A stretch of 64,000 nucleotides of DNA from Pseudidiomarina woesei (GTDB taxonomy: Bacteria; Pseudomonadota; Gammaproteobacteria; Enterobacterales; Alteromonadaceae). The notes below the pieces were generated by a model. It did not search any database. It saw only the letters and a list, made by a program, of their open reading frames with translations, and was not told the origin of the DNA. Where the stretch lies: positions 1 to 64,000 of the forward strand of contig NZ_LIPW01000007.1 in the NCBI RefSeq assembly GCF_001418345.1, given 5' to 3'. The position numbers were made by a program, and so were the translations under genes. Of this stretch, positions 37,371-46,944 are shown piece by piece. How positions within the stretch are numbered: position 1 is the stretch's first letter; each line of letters starts with the position of its first letter.

Positions 37371-39212
37371 TTAATGTTCTGGATATAACAAAGCTTCATT
37401 GACTGTTTGTGTCAGTGGGTGATACCCAGGTTTTGCTTGTTCGTAAACCTCACGAGCCCACTTCAAATTATCCGCTGTTTTCGCTAACTCGCGATATAAT
37501 GGGCTCACTAGTTTATTGCGTCCAATAGTTAGCAAGTAGTTACGCAGCCGATCGCGTGCTGGTTCATATTTTTTCACAATAGATAATTTCAACCAGGCAT
37601 GTGCAATTTCGCTATTCTGAATTTCAGTTAAGCCAAACTCACGATCTAATCGCGCCATATTTTCAGCTGAAATATCTAACGGCAAATTATTGATAAAATG
37701 CAGCCACTCATGAGTGGTCCATTGTTTGGTTTGTAATTGAGCACCCTTTAACCAGCGCTGGGTTTGCTGCTCAACTTTTGCAAAGGCGTCGGATGTCGGC
37801 TTCGGCGCATCGGCTGGTAAACCAGGCTCGTGCAACCATTCGTTAATTTTGTCCATACTCACAACATTTGGCTTTTGGGCCAGCAGTTCACGTTGCAAGT
37901 AAATCTTGAATTGAGCCGTAGAGATACTTTGAAAAGCAAAATCGTCAAAGTATTTACGCAAAAATTTGTCGAATACGTCACGACCAAACTTGTCTTCTAA
38001 ATAGGCTAAGAACAGCTGCCCTTTTACATATGGCACTTGTGAAAAAACATCATCGGGATGACGCGTTCCTAACTGAATATTAAGCACTGTATCTTTAGGT
38101 TCAAGGCGCTCTAAATTATCCAATAGGTCTTGATAACCTAAGGCAAATTCCATTTGCGCTCGCTCTTTACCGAACAAGGCTTCCATAATACGGTTTTCAA
38201 CATAGCTCGTGAAACCTTCGTTGATCCACAAGTCGCGCCAGCTCGCGTTCGTCACTAAGTTACCAGACCAAGAATGCGCCAATTCATGTGCAATAAGATT
38301 AATCAAGCTACGGTCGCCAGAAACCACGGTAGGCGTAATAAATGACAAACGAGGGTTTTCCATGCCACCAAAAGGAAAGCTAGGTGGCAGAATAAGCAGG
38401 TCATAACGATCCCAGCGGTAAGGACCATACATAGCTTCGGTTACTTCAATCATGCGCGGAGTATCGGCAAACTCCCACGCTGCATCATCAAGTATGTATT
38501 GCTCAGCAAACACCGCAACGTTTTCACTAATTGATTTTATTGCGAGATCACCCGCTGCTATGGCAATTAAATATGGCGGAATAGCTTGCGGCATACTGAA
38601 CTTATATTCGCCGTCGCGATTATCGCTGAGGCTATTATCAGCGCTCATTACTGCTAACAGGCCCTTCGGAGTTGTCACTGTGGCGTTATAAGTCAAACGT
38701 AGGGCTGGCGTGTCTTGAATGGGAATCCAACTGCGCGCGTGAATGGGCTGCGATTGGCTAAACATAAATGGATGTTTTTTACCCGCGGTTTGCTCAGGCG
38801 TAAGCCATTGCAAGCCACTTGCGCTAGGCACAGTTTCATAATGAACACGTACTTTTTTAGCAACACTGCCAATATCAATAATCAACTCACTACCTAAACT
38901 CGGGTGTACATCTCCTAACGTAAATTTAGTCGGCTGCCATTGCTCATTAACCCAAAGTTCTGTACGTTTTATCGTTAAATGGCTCGTGTCCATATACACT
39001 TGCGTGCTGTCATCATGGCGTTGCAGTATGTAGGTTGCATGACCTTGTAATTTTCGGTTGGCAAAGTCGATATCAAGAGTCAACTCAAGGTGGGGCGTTG
39101 AAACTTGGTTTAAACGCGCATAACTGTGCACATCTTCTGCTTTGGCTACGCCTGTTGATAGCCAAAGGGCCACCCCGATAACACTGATAAAAAGCTTTCG
39201 CAATACGGACAT
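37371..39212 (-). CDS. M1-family zinc aminopeptidase (leukotriene A4 hydrolase-like), 613 aa
   Basis: Secreted or periplasmic peptidase: signal peptide to about residue 25 (LSTGVAKA). The gluzincin active site is HELAHSWSGNLVTNASWRDLW with the third ligand in NEGFTSYVE; the substrate-anchoring PFGGMENP (GxMEN) box is intact. The C-terminal helical repeat domain matches the LTA4H-like subgroup. Full length. Divergent from rsmE, so a shared promoter region lies at 39213-39357. Confidence 0.92.
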   Translation of the reverse strand: MSVLRKLFISVIGVALWLSTGVAKAEDVHSYARLNQVSTPHLELTLDIDFANRKLQGHATYILQRHDDSTQVYMDTSHLTIKRTELWVNEQWQPTKFTLGDVHPSLGSELIIDIGSVAKKVRVHYETVPSASGLQWLTPEQTAGKKHPFMFSQSQPIHARSWIPIQDTPALRLTYNATVTTPKGLLAVMSADNSLSDNRDGEYKFSMPQAIPPYLIAIAAGDLAIKSISENVAVFAEQYILDDAAWEFADTPRMIEVTEAMYGPYRWDRYDLLILPPSFPFGGMENPRLSFITPTVVSGDRSLINLIAHELAHSWSGNLVTNASWRDLWINEGFTSYVENRIMEALFGKERAQMEFALGYQDLLDNLERLEPKDTVLNIQLGTRHPDDVFSQVPYVKGQLFLAYLEDKFGRDVFDKFLRKYFDDFAFQSISTAQFKIYLQRELLAQKPNVVSMDKINEWLHEPGLPADAPKPTSDAFAKVEQQTQRWLKGAQLQTKQWTTHEWLHFINNLPLDISAENMARLDREFGLTEIQNSEIAHAWLKLSIVKKYEPARDRLRNYLLTIGRNKLVSPLYRELAKTADNLKWAREVYEQAKPGYHPLTQTVNEALLYPEH

Positions 39213-39357
39213 TGATAGGTTCTCCTTGTGAGCTTGCTGTCGCTCATGATCGGACGGATGTTCGACAAAATCAAATGTTTTGCAGATGCCAAATAGACTT
39301 TAGCGGTGGTAAGATGCGACATACTCTTGGTGAACAGCATAAGGAAATCCGCTGCAA

Positions 39358-40095
39358 ATGCGAGTTCCACGTATTTATGAAACTGCCGGTCAACCTTGGC
39401 AGATCGGGTCAAATATCCATCTTTCTGAAGATGCGACGAATCATGTTGGTCGCGTACTACGTATGACAGCTGGGCAACAGCTCGAATTATTTAATGGCGA
39501 CGGCAACAATTATGCAGCAACCATTGTCGAAGCAACAAAGCGTTCGGTAACAGTGAAAATTGACCAAGTTGCAACCAACAAGTCAGAAGCACCTTTAGCC
39601 ATTCATTTGGCACAAGGTATTTCACGTGGTGAGCGGATGGACTTTGTATTGCAAAAGTCGGTTGAGCTTGGCGTTACCGAAATTACTCCGTTATTTACGG
39701 AACGTTGTGGGGTTAAGTTAACAGGCGAGCGGTTGTTAAAAAAGCAACAGCAATGGCAAAAAATTGTCATCGCCGCGTGCGAACAAAGTGGTCGCAGCGT
39801 AGTACCCCAGGTGCATACGCCGTTGCAATTACAACAGTGGCTTGCTAGCGCGCCAGCAGGACTGAAACTGACTCTTGACCCTTACGCTGCAAAGCCTCTG
39901 CGTGATTTAGCGGATAGTCCGCAGCACGTCACATTATTTATCGGCCCCGAAGGCGGCTTAACCGAGGCTGAAGTTCAAGCAGCTGCGACTCAGCAGTTTT
40001 TGCCGGTACGTTTGGGCCCACGTATTTTAAGAACTGAAACCGCTGCGCTAACTGCGCTCAGCGTTATTCAATATCAATTTGGCGACCTTGCCTAA
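39358..40095 (+). CDS. rsmE: 16S rRNA (uracil-1498-N3)-methyltransferase, 245 aa
   Basis: SPOUT-class methyltransferase acting on 30S subunits. N-terminal PUA-like strand region (MRVPRIYE..HLSEDATNHVGRVLRM), then LAQGISRGERMDFVLQKSVELGV and knot motifs FIGPEGGLTEAEV and LGPRILRTETAAL. Start and length match the family. First gene of rsmE-gshB-yqgE-ruvX, 9 bp before gshB. Confidence 0.95.
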   Translation: MRVPRIYETAGQPWQIGSNIHLSEDATNHVGRVLRMTAGQQLELFNGDGNNYAATIVEATKRSVTVKIDQVATNKSEAPLAIHLAQGISRGERMDFVLQKSVELGVTEITPLFTERCGVKLTGERLLKKQQQWQKIVIAACEQSGRSVVPQVHTPLQLQQWLASAPAGLKLTLDPYAAKPLRDLADSPQHVTLFIGPEGGLTEAEVQAAATQQFLPVRLGPRILRTETAALTALSVIQYQFGDLA

Positions 40096-40104
40096 GGACA
40101 TTCG

Positions 40105-41052
40105 ATGAAACTTGCCATGATTATGGACCCGATTGAGTCGGTAAAAACCTATAAAGACACAAGTTTTCGCTTGTTGCTCGAAGCGCAAGAGCGTAATTAT
40201 GAGCTGTTCTATTTAACCATGAATGACTTGTCTATTGTGGCGAGTGAGCCAATGGCTTACGCACGTTCCCTGCAAGTCGTCGACCAAGCCACTGATTTTT
40301 ATACATTGGGCGAGCCGACAGAGATGTCGCTTGGCTCATTTGATGTAATTATGATGCGTAAAGACCCGCCATTTGATACTGAGTTTGTCTACGCAACTCA
40401 TATTTTGGAGCTTGCCGAGCGGCGTGGAGCTTTGGTGGTCAATAAGCCGCAAAGTCTGCGCGACTGTAATGAAAAGCTGTATACCGCCTGGTTCCCTGAC
40501 CTAACGCCACCGACCCTTGTGACGCGGCGAGCTGAACAAATTAGAGCGTTTCATGCCGAACATCAGGATATTATTTTAAAGCCACTTGACGGTATGGGCG
40601 GCGCTTCAATATTCCGTGTTCGCGAAGACGGTACCAACCTTGGGGTTATTATTGAAACTTTAACCGAACATGGCCAGCGCTTCGCGATGGTGCAACGTTA
40701 CCTGCCTGAAATTAAAGACGGCGATAAACGCATTTTAATTATTGACGGTGAACCGATGCCTTATGCTTTAGCTCGTGTTCCGTCTGCTGGCGAAACTCGT
40801 GGTAACCTTGCTGCGGGCGGAAGTGGGCGCCCACAACCTCTAAGCGATAGCGATTGGGAAATAGCACGCCAAGTGGGGCCAGAACTAAAACGACGTGGCT
40901 TAACTATTGTCGGGTTAGATGTTATTGGTGACCGTGTTACTGAAATTAATGTTACTAGCCCTACTTGTATGCGCGAAATAGAGGCCGCATATGATATCAA
41001 CATAGCAGCTAAAGTTTTTGAAGCCGTAGAAAGACAATTGGGTTTGTGTTGA
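40105..41052 (+). CDS. gshB: Glutathione synthetase, 315 aa
   Basis: ATP-grasp ligase joining gamma-glutamylcysteine and glycine. Visible: MKLAMIMDPIESVKTYKDTSF start, MRKDPPFDTEFVYATHIL, ATP-grasp KPLDGMGGASIFRV, RNLAAGG-type loop (GNLAAGGSGRPQPL), and DVIGDRVTEINVTSPTCMRE. Full length. The stop overlaps the yqgE start (TGATG), indicating coupling. Confidence 0.97.
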   Translation: MKLAMIMDPIESVKTYKDTSFRLLLEAQERNYELFYLTMNDLSIVASEPMAYARSLQVVDQATDFYTLGEPTEMSLGSFDVIMMRKDPPFDTEFVYATHILELAERRGALVVNKPQSLRDCNEKLYTAWFPDLTPPTLVTRRAEQIRAFHAEHQDIILKPLDGMGGASIFRVREDGTNLGVIIETLTEHGQRFAMVQRYLPEIKDGDKRILIIDGEPMPYALARVPSAGETRGNLAAGGSGRPQPLSDSDWEIARQVGPELKRRGLTIVGLDVIGDRVTEINVTSPTCMREIEAAYDINIAAKVFEAVERQLGLC

Positions 41053-41618
41053 TGGAAACATTAAGTAGTCTACAAAATCATTTTCTAATCGCCATGCCAA
41101 GCATGGACGACCCTTATTTTGCGCGCACCGTGACCTATATTTGTGAACATAATAACGAAGGCGCAATGGGGTTGATTATTAATCAGCCGGTAGAGCTAAG
41201 TGTTGAAGACTTGCTCGAAAAATTAGAAATCGTTATTCCCGACGAAACCCGCGGTTTAGATACCCCAGTGTATTCTGGCGGACCGTTAGCGCGCGACCGG
41301 GGCTTTGTCTTGCATTCAAACGATCATACCTGGCGCAGCTCTGTCAAACTAAGTGATGACGTAACAATTACGACATCAAAAGATATTCTTGAGGCTCTTG
41401 GCCAAGGTAATAAACCAAACGATTACCTTTTAACTTTAGGTTATGCTGGTTGGGAAGCTGGTCAATTAGAGCGTGAACTTGCTGAAAATAGCTGGTTAAC
41501 TATTCCTGCCGACAATGACATTCTTTTTCATACACCTAGCAACGAACGCTGGCAAAAAGCAGTGAAAAAGTTAGGTATTCAAACTTGGCAACTTGGCCCA
41601 GACGTAGGTCATGCATGA
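41052..41618 (+). CDS. yqgE: YqgE/AlgH family protein, 188 aa
   Basis: Conserved UPF0301 protein of unknown biochemical role, nearly always beside gshB and ruvX in Gammaproteobacteria. Family marks: [46 protein letters not shown], and [22 protein letters not shown] 41052 overlaps the gshB stop by one base; the in-frame GTG at 41046 is less likely. Confidence 0.94.
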   Translation: METLSSLQNHFLIAMPSMDDPYFARTVTYICEHNNEGAMGLIINQPVELSVEDLLEKLEIVIPDETRGLDTPVYSGGPLARDRGFVLHSNDHTWRSSVKLSDDVTITTSKDILEALGQGNKPNDYLLTLGYAGWEAGQLERELAENSWLTIPADNDILFHTPSNERWQKAVKKLGIQTWQLGPDVGHA

Positions 41619-42025
41619 GTCAGATCATCGGGTTTGACTTTGGTACACACAGCATTGGTGTTGCGGTAGGGCAATCATTAACCGGCACGGCGTCACCGCT
41701 GCCAGCCTTAAAAGCAAAAGATGGCCAACCCAACTGGGACTTAGTCGCAAAATTATTCGCTGAATGGCAACCTGACACAGTTGTCGTTGGCCTTCCTTTA
41801 AATATGGATGGCACTGAGCAACCCCTTACTAATTTAGCCCGCAAATTTGCTAACAGGCTACACGGACGATTTGGCGTGCAGGTCATTTTGCAAGACGAAC
41901 GTTTAACCACAGTCGCAGCCAAAGAGGACTTGTTTAGTCGCGGCGGCTACAAGCAATTGCAAAAAGGTAAAGTTGATAGTGCCGCCGCCCAACTCATTGT
42001 CGAAGATTACTTAAGTCAGAGTTAA
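41615..42025 (+). CDS. ruvX: Holliday junction resolvase-like YqgF/RuvX, 136 aa
   Basis: RNase H-fold nuclease with a role in 16S/pre-16S 5' end processing and possibly recombination. Motifs: [18 protein letters not shown] (first catalytic Asp), [28 protein letters not shown] and [15 protein letters not shown]. Start ATG 41615 overlaps the yqgE stop by 4 bp (ATGA); an in-frame upstream TTG would add ten residues. Its 3' end runs into an 11-bp tandem repeat (42011-42054). Confidence 0.95.
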   Translation: MSQIIGFDFGTHSIGVAVGQSLTGTASPLPALKAKDGQPNWDLVAKLFAEWQPDTVVVGLPLNMDGTEQPLTNLARKFANRLHGRFGVQVILQDERLTTVAAKEDLFSRGGYKQLQKGKVDSAAAQLIVEDYLSQS

Positions 42026-42054
42026 GTCAGAATTAAGCCTGAGTTAAGCCTAGC
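42011..42054. repeat. Four tandem 11-bp units across the ruvX stop
   Basis: TTAAGTCAGAG, TTAAGTCAGAA, TTAAGCCTGAG and TTAAGCCTAGC sit head to tail. The ruvX TAA (42023-42025) lies inside the second unit. The 11-bp unit is not a multiple of three. Confidence 0.8.
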
Positions 42055-42069
42055 CCCCTAATATACGAG

Positions 42070-43455
42070 CTATAAATTTTCCTCTGCATATTGCGCCAGC
42101 GAACTCCTCACTACACCATTCAAATTAACCGTTGCGCTACCTGGGTAGTCTTTGAAGCGTTCTACAATATAAGTTAAACCTGAAGTTACAGCGGTTAAGT
42201 AATAACTATCAATTTGCGCTAAGTTCCCTGAACAAATTATCTTAGTGCCTGTACCACAACGCGTAATAATCGTTTTTAATTGCGAAGCTGTTAGGTTTTG
42301 TGACTCATCAAGAATAACAATTGCATTTTGAATACTGCGTCCACGCATAAAGTTTAGCGACTTAAACTGAATGTTCGCTTTGTTCATAATGTAATTTAGG
42401 CTCGATTCCATGCTTTCGTCATGTTTGTGAAGCACTTCAAGCGAATCTGTAATTGCGGCTAACCAAGGTGCCATTTTCTCTTCTTCGGTACCAGGTAAGT
42501 AACCAATAGACTCTGCTATTTCGGGGGTGTTTCGGGTAACAATAATTTTTTCATATATACCCTGCTCAATAACCAACTCAAGTGCAGCTGCAAGCGCAAG
42601 TAGAGTCTTACCGCTACCGGCGGGGCCAGTCAAAATAACTAAATCTATAGCGGGGTCTAGTAGCGCGTTCATTGCCATGGCTTGGTAAATATTCTTGGGC
42701 TGAATGCCCCACGCTCGATAGCTCATCATTCGTTCAAAGCCAATATCGTGCAGTCGTACATGGTGTTGATCATAACCCACTACTTTCGCGGCAAAATGCT
42801 CGCTATCATCAATTATGTATTGATTTCTAAATACGGTGGGTAATATCTCTCGGGCAATTTCATGATAGGTTTCGCGCCCCTCTTGAGCACTTGTAACATC
42901 ACCGACATTAGTCCAAAAGTCGCCCTCAATTTCGACAAACCCTTTAGACAAATATTTAATGTCGTCAATAAGTTGATCGGTACGATAATCTTCAACGTGC
43001 TTAACTCCGGCACCCTTGGCCTTAAGCCGCATATTAATGTCTTTGGTCACCAGCACCACTTTGGTGTCGCTATATTTCTTCTGAATTTCAAGTGCCGATT
43101 GAATAATCCGGTGGTCGTTTTCTGATAGGTTTAGCACGGCATCTTGTTGCTTAAGTTGATAATCGGGGTAAATCGCTAACGTTCCCTGAGCATGATGCGC
43201 GCCTTGCATTTTTGCTAATGACACACCGGCAAGAATTTCCTCTGGGGTTGCGTCTTTTAGAGCATCTTCTAACGAACGTATAGCTAATCGAGCTTCTCGG
43301 CTAACATCTTTGTGTCGATCTTTTATGTTATCGAGCTCTTCTAAAACGACCATTGGAATAACGACGTTGTGTTCTTCAAAGTTTAGAAATGCGAGGGGTT
43401 CGTGCAGTAAGATGTTGGTATCGAGCAAATAATACTTCGGTGTGGTTTCAGTCAT
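42070..43455 (-). CDS. PIN-PhoH fusion protein (PhoH2/YlaK-like), 461 aa
   Basis: N-terminal PIN RNase domain (residues ~5-150: YYLLDTNILLHEPLA, MVVLEELDNIKD, VVLVTKDINMRLKA with conserved Asp residues) joined to a PhoH ATPase domain with Walker A LTGPAGSGKTLLALA and Walker B NAIVILDESQNLTASQLK. Studied PhoH2 proteins unwind and cleave RNA. Start ATG 43455 follows GAGG by six bases; the upstream 43467 start is less likely. Divergent from rapA. Confidence 0.92.
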   Translation of the reverse strand: MTETTPKYYLLDTNILLHEPLAFLNFEEHNVVIPMVVLEELDNIKDRHKDVSREARLAIRSLEDALKDATPEEILAGVSLAKMQGAHHAQGTLAIYPDYQLKQQDAVLNLSENDHRIIQSALEIQKKYSDTKVVLVTKDINMRLKAKGAGVKHVEDYRTDQLIDDIKYLSKGFVEIEGDFWTNVGDVTSAQEGRETYHEIAREILPTVFRNQYIIDDSEHFAAKVVGYDQHHVRLHDIGFERMMSYRAWGIQPKNIYQAMAMNALLDPAIDLVILTGPAGSGKTLLALAAALELVIEQGIYEKIIVTRNTPEIAESIGYLPGTEEEKMAPWLAAITDSLEVLHKHDESMESSLNYIMNKANIQFKSLNFMRGRSIQNAIVILDESQNLTASQLKTIITRCGTGTKIICSGNLAQIDSYYLTAVTSGLTYIVERFKDYPGSATVNLNGVVRSSLAQYAEENL

Positions 43456-43612
43456 GCGGGACCTCAAGCTACGTTGATATTTTATTGATTGTGATAACGC
43501 GCTACTAATTAGTAAGACTAGCCCAACTTTTATGAAAATGGTGTGAATATTGAAATATTTTTCGCTACCATGTGCGCCCTTTTTATCGACTATGCTGTAA
43601 AGGTCTTATTGA

Positions 43613-46291
43613 ATGGTAGCGAAAGTAGACGCAATGCAATTTATTCCCGGGCAACGCTGGTTAAGTGAAACCGAAATAGAACAAGGGCTGGGTATGGTTA
43701 CTCAGCTTCAAGGCCGTATGGTTTCGGTGTTATTTCCGGTTACCGGAGAAATGCGCCAATATGCTATCAGTGATGCACCTTTGGCTCGCTATCAACTACT
43801 GGTTGACGAAGTTGGTCAACACGGTGACGGATGGTCTTTTCGAGTTATTCAGGTAGACGATGACAGTGGTGTACTTACCTATCATGGAATTCGAGAGGAT
43901 AATAAAGAGAACGTACTTGTACCCGAGTCACAATTAGCAGCCCAAGTTGCAACCAATCAACCGCTCACTCGTATTTTGGCCGGTAAACTTGACCGTCTCG
44001 ATATGTATAACCTACGGTTACGCGCGCAGCGCCATTTACAAACGTGGCAAGGAAATCCAGCTGCAGGCCTCATGGGTGCGCGGGCAGAGCTACTACCCCA
44101 TCAACTCTATATTGCCGCAACGGTTGCTGATCGTCATCAACCACGTGTGCTTTTGGCGGACGAAGTTGGTTTAGGGAAAACCATTGAAGCGGGCTTGATT
44201 ATGCACCGTCGTCTACTTACAGGTCGCAGCGAACGCATTTTGATTGTTGTGCCCGACAGCCTCGCGCATCAATGGCTGGTTGAACTGTTACGACGATTTA
44301 ATTTGCAATTTAGTTTGTTTGATATTGAACGCTGCGAACAAGCTGCAATTGATGGTGGTGCTGTGTTTGCCAGCGAACAGTTAGTATTGGTGCCGCAGTC
44401 ACTGCTTTCACATCCAATGTGGTCCGGTGAGTTATTCGAAGTGGAATGGGATTTATTAGTCATTGATGAAGCCCATCAAGTTGCCCCTGAAGACAAGCGT
44501 TTTCAAGTGCTGAAACGGCTTACCGAGCATGTTTCAAGTTTACTGATGCTGACTGCAACACCTGAACAGGCGGGCGTTGCTGCACACTTTGCTCGGTTAC
44601 AGTTGCTAGACCCAGATCGTTTCAATAGTTTTGAACGTTTTACTGAAGAGCAAGCCAACTACCGCGAACTTGCGCCACAAGCAGAAGCTTTAGCGCAAGC
44701 TAAAAAAACGGCTGAGCTTGATGAACTGCTCGATAATTACGGTACTGGCCGTGTTATGTTTCGAAATAGCCGAGCTCACATAGGTGGTTTTCCAACCCGC
44801 CACTTATGTGATTATGTATTACCTGCCGGTGATTCTCTTACTGTCAGGTTTGAGTGGCTTGTCGGCTTACTCAAACAACACAAACATGAAAAATTTGTGC
44901 TTATTTGTCGCCATACCGAAACCGTACTCGCATTACACGAAATGTTACGTGTACAACAAGGTATTCATGCGGCTGTTTTTCATGAAGGGCTAAGCCTCTT
45001 AGAGCGTGACCGTGCTGCGACCTACTTTGCGAGTCCTGAAGATGGCTGTCCAATTTTGTTATGTTCTGAAATTGGTAGTGAAGGCCGTAATTTTCAGTTT
45101 ACACAACACCTTATTTTATTTGATCTGCCGCGCCACCCTGACTTACTAGAGCAGCGCATTGGTCGCCTAGACCGTATTGGACAGCAAGCCGATATTTTCA
45201 TCCATGTTCCGGTGGTTGAAAACACCGCAGAACAGGTTCTTTTTGCTTGGTATCAAGCGATGCAGGCATTTACCCAGACCAATGCTGTTGGCGAGAGCAT
45301 ATTCCGGCAATTTGACGAGCGCGTGCAGGAGCTTATTGATGTCAACGAAATTGGCCAACTTGACGAGCTTGAATTAGCCCAGTTAGTTAGCGACACCGAA
45401 ATAGCAGCGGCGGAGCTCAGAGATAGCGTGGAAGCCGGTCGCGATAGACTGCAAGAGCTGAATGCATTTCGCCCACATCAGATTGAAGCCTTGTTGGAAC
45501 ATATTCGACTCAATGAAAAAGCTGACGAGTTACAATCTTTCATGGAGTCATTCTGGGCAAGATTTGGCGTTGATTACGATCGACTTGATGAGTACAGCGG
45601 TTGGTTGAGGCCGTCCGATCAAATGCGTGTACCGGTTGCAGGTTTGGCTGACGAAGGTATTACTGTGACTTTCTCTCGTGAGCATGCTTTAACTCACGAA
45701 GACGTCGCCTACCTAACTTGGGATCATCCATTTGTTCAACAAGCGCTTGAACTTCTTAGTTTTGACACTTACGGCTGTACCGCTCTAGGTATTTTAAAAA
45801 ACCGTGCGCTGCCTGCTGGTGCTTGGTTTATTGAATTAACGTTTAGTAGCTTAGTGATGGCCCCAAAACAGTTGGTGGCTAACGAATTTTATCCACGCCA
45901 AACCTTCCGGGTTTTGCTTGATAGCCAAGGTCGCGACTTAACCGATAAAGTAGCCGCAAACGCTCTCGATTCACAGTTGCAGTTTATTGACAAAAAACAG
46001 GGCAGACTACTGGTCAAGCAACTGCGGCGTGAGTGTCAGCAGGCTATCCAGCAAGCGTGGCATTCAGCTGAACAACAGCAGCAAGTGGTAATTAACCAAG
46101 CACTAGAAAAAATGCAACAACAACTTAATCAGCAGTTCGCGCGCCTTGTAAAATTGAAGCAGCGCAACCCAATGGTGCGGCAAACCGAACTTGATGCTAT
46201 TGAATTACGTAAAGCTGAATTACAACAGGCGTTTAAATCTCCTCTATTGCAGTTAGATTCGGTGCGCTTAATTGTGAATATTCCAGCATGA
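43613..46291 (+). CDS. rapA: RNA polymerase-associated ATPase RapA, 892 aa
   Basis: SWI/SNF-family translocase that recycles RNA polymerase. Tudor-like N-terminal repeats (FIPGQRWLSETEIEQGLGMV), Walker A LLADEVGLGKTIEAGLIMH at about 180, DEAH at about 285, and motif VI EQRIGRLDRIGQQADI. The C-terminal RapA domains end LLQLDSVRLIVNIPA. The start may be ATG 43634 (MQFIPGQRW), which aligns better with E. coli; the 43613 start has a better ribosome site. It is ~75 residues shorter than the 968-aa E. coli protein, mainly between the two ATPase lobes. Confidence 0.93.
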   Translation: MVAKVDAMQFIPGQRWLSETEIEQGLGMVTQLQGRMVSVLFPVTGEMRQYAISDAPLARYQLLVDEVGQHGDGWSFRVIQVDDDSGVLTYHGIREDNKENVLVPESQLAAQVATNQPLTRILAGKLDRLDMYNLRLRAQRHLQTWQGNPAAGLMGARAELLPHQLYIAATVADRHQPRVLLADEVGLGKTIEAGLIMHRRLLTGRSERILIVVPDSLAHQWLVELLRRFNLQFSLFDIERCEQAAIDGGAVFASEQLVLVPQSLLSHPMWSGELFEVEWDLLVIDEAHQVAPEDKRFQVLKRLTEHVSSLLMLTATPEQAGVAAHFARLQLLDPDRFNSFERFTEEQANYRELAPQAEALAQAKKTAELDELLDNYGTGRVMFRNSRAHIGGFPTRHLCDYVLPAGDSLTVRFEWLVGLLKQHKHEKFVLICRHTETVLALHEMLRVQQGIHAAVFHEGLSLLERDRAATYFASPEDGCPILLCSEIGSEGRNFQFTQHLILFDLPRHPDLLEQRIGRLDRIGQQADIFIHVPVVENTAEQVLFAWYQAMQAFTQTNAVGESIFRQFDERVQELIDVNEIGQLDELELAQLVSDTEIAAAELRDSVEAGRDRLQELNAFRPHQIEALLEHIRLNEKADELQSFMESFWARFGVDYDRLDEYSGWLRPSDQMRVPVAGLADEGITVTFSREHALTHEDVAYLTWDHPFVQQALELLSFDTYGCTALGILKNRALPAGAWFIELTFSSLVMAPKQLVANEFYPRQTFRVLLDSQGRDLTDKVAANALDSQLQFIDKKQGRLLVKQLRRECQQAIQQAWHSAEQQQQVVINQALEKMQQQLNQQFARLVKLKQRNPMVRQTELDAIELRKAELQQAFKSPLLQLDSVRLIVNIPA

Positions 46292-46944
46292 CACTATTAA
46301 GCTATGAACCACCGCTGCAGCCCTTTATTAGCATCATCTACGCAGACGCGGATATTGTGGTGATTAATAAGCAAAGCGGCTTGTTAAGCGTACCGGGAAA
46401 AGCCCCCGAACATAGAGACTCTGCGTGGTCTCGATTAGAGCGTGTGCTACCCGACTTACGGGTGGTGCACCGGCTAGATATGGCGACATCGGGGGTCATG
46501 GTTTTTGCCCGCCACAAGCAAGCTCAAGCGGCACTGCAAAGACAATTTGAGCAGCGTTTAGTGGGTAAACGTTATCGCGCCCATGTGTGGGGACAACCAC
46601 CATCAACAAAGGGTGAGATTAACTTGGCGCTGCGTTGTGATTGGCCGAATCGTCCACGGCAAATGGTGGATTTAAACTTAGGGAAAGCAGCCCGAACCTT
46701 GTATGAGGTTACGGGACAGCACCAACATGGCGCCATTGTCGCTTTAACACCTTACACCGGTCGTTCACATCAGCTACGAGTTCACATGCAAGCTGTCGGA
46801 TGCGCTATTTTAGGCGATAAATTTTATGCGTCGCCTGCTGCTTTTGCAGCGGCGCCGCGACTACTGCTGCATGCTGAATATCTTGCGTTTAATCAGCCGA
46901 TCAACCAACAGCCATTATCATTTAGTTGCCCTGCTGACTTTTAA
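46288..46944 (+). CDS. rluA: RluA-family 23S rRNA/tRNA pseudouridine synthase, 218 aa
   Basis: Makes pseudouridine at 23S U746 and tRNA U32 in E. coli. Catalytic motif VHRLDMATSGVMVFARH with the nucleophilic Asp, then RYRAHVWG and TGRSHQLRVHMQAVG. Overlaps rapA by 4 bp (ATGA), as expected from the rapA-rluA operon. Its 3' end overlaps djlA by 23 bp on the other strand. Confidence 0.95.
   Translation: MTLLSYEPPLQPFISIIYADADIVVINKQSGLLSVPGKAPEHRDSAWSRLERVLPDLRVVHRLDMATSGVMVFARHKQAQAALQRQFEQRLVGKRYRAHVWGQPPSTKGEINLALRCDWPNRPRQMVDLNLGKAARTLYEVTGQHQHGAIVALTPYTGRSHQLRVHMQAVGCAILGDKFYASPAAFAAAPRLLLHAEYLAFNQPINQQPLSFSCPADF

Noticed and set aside
37359-37385. Near-repeat of ATGTTCTGRRTA on both sides of the aminopeptidase stop
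   Set aside because: Only 12 bp with two mismatches; too short to separate from chance duplication and with no clear effect.
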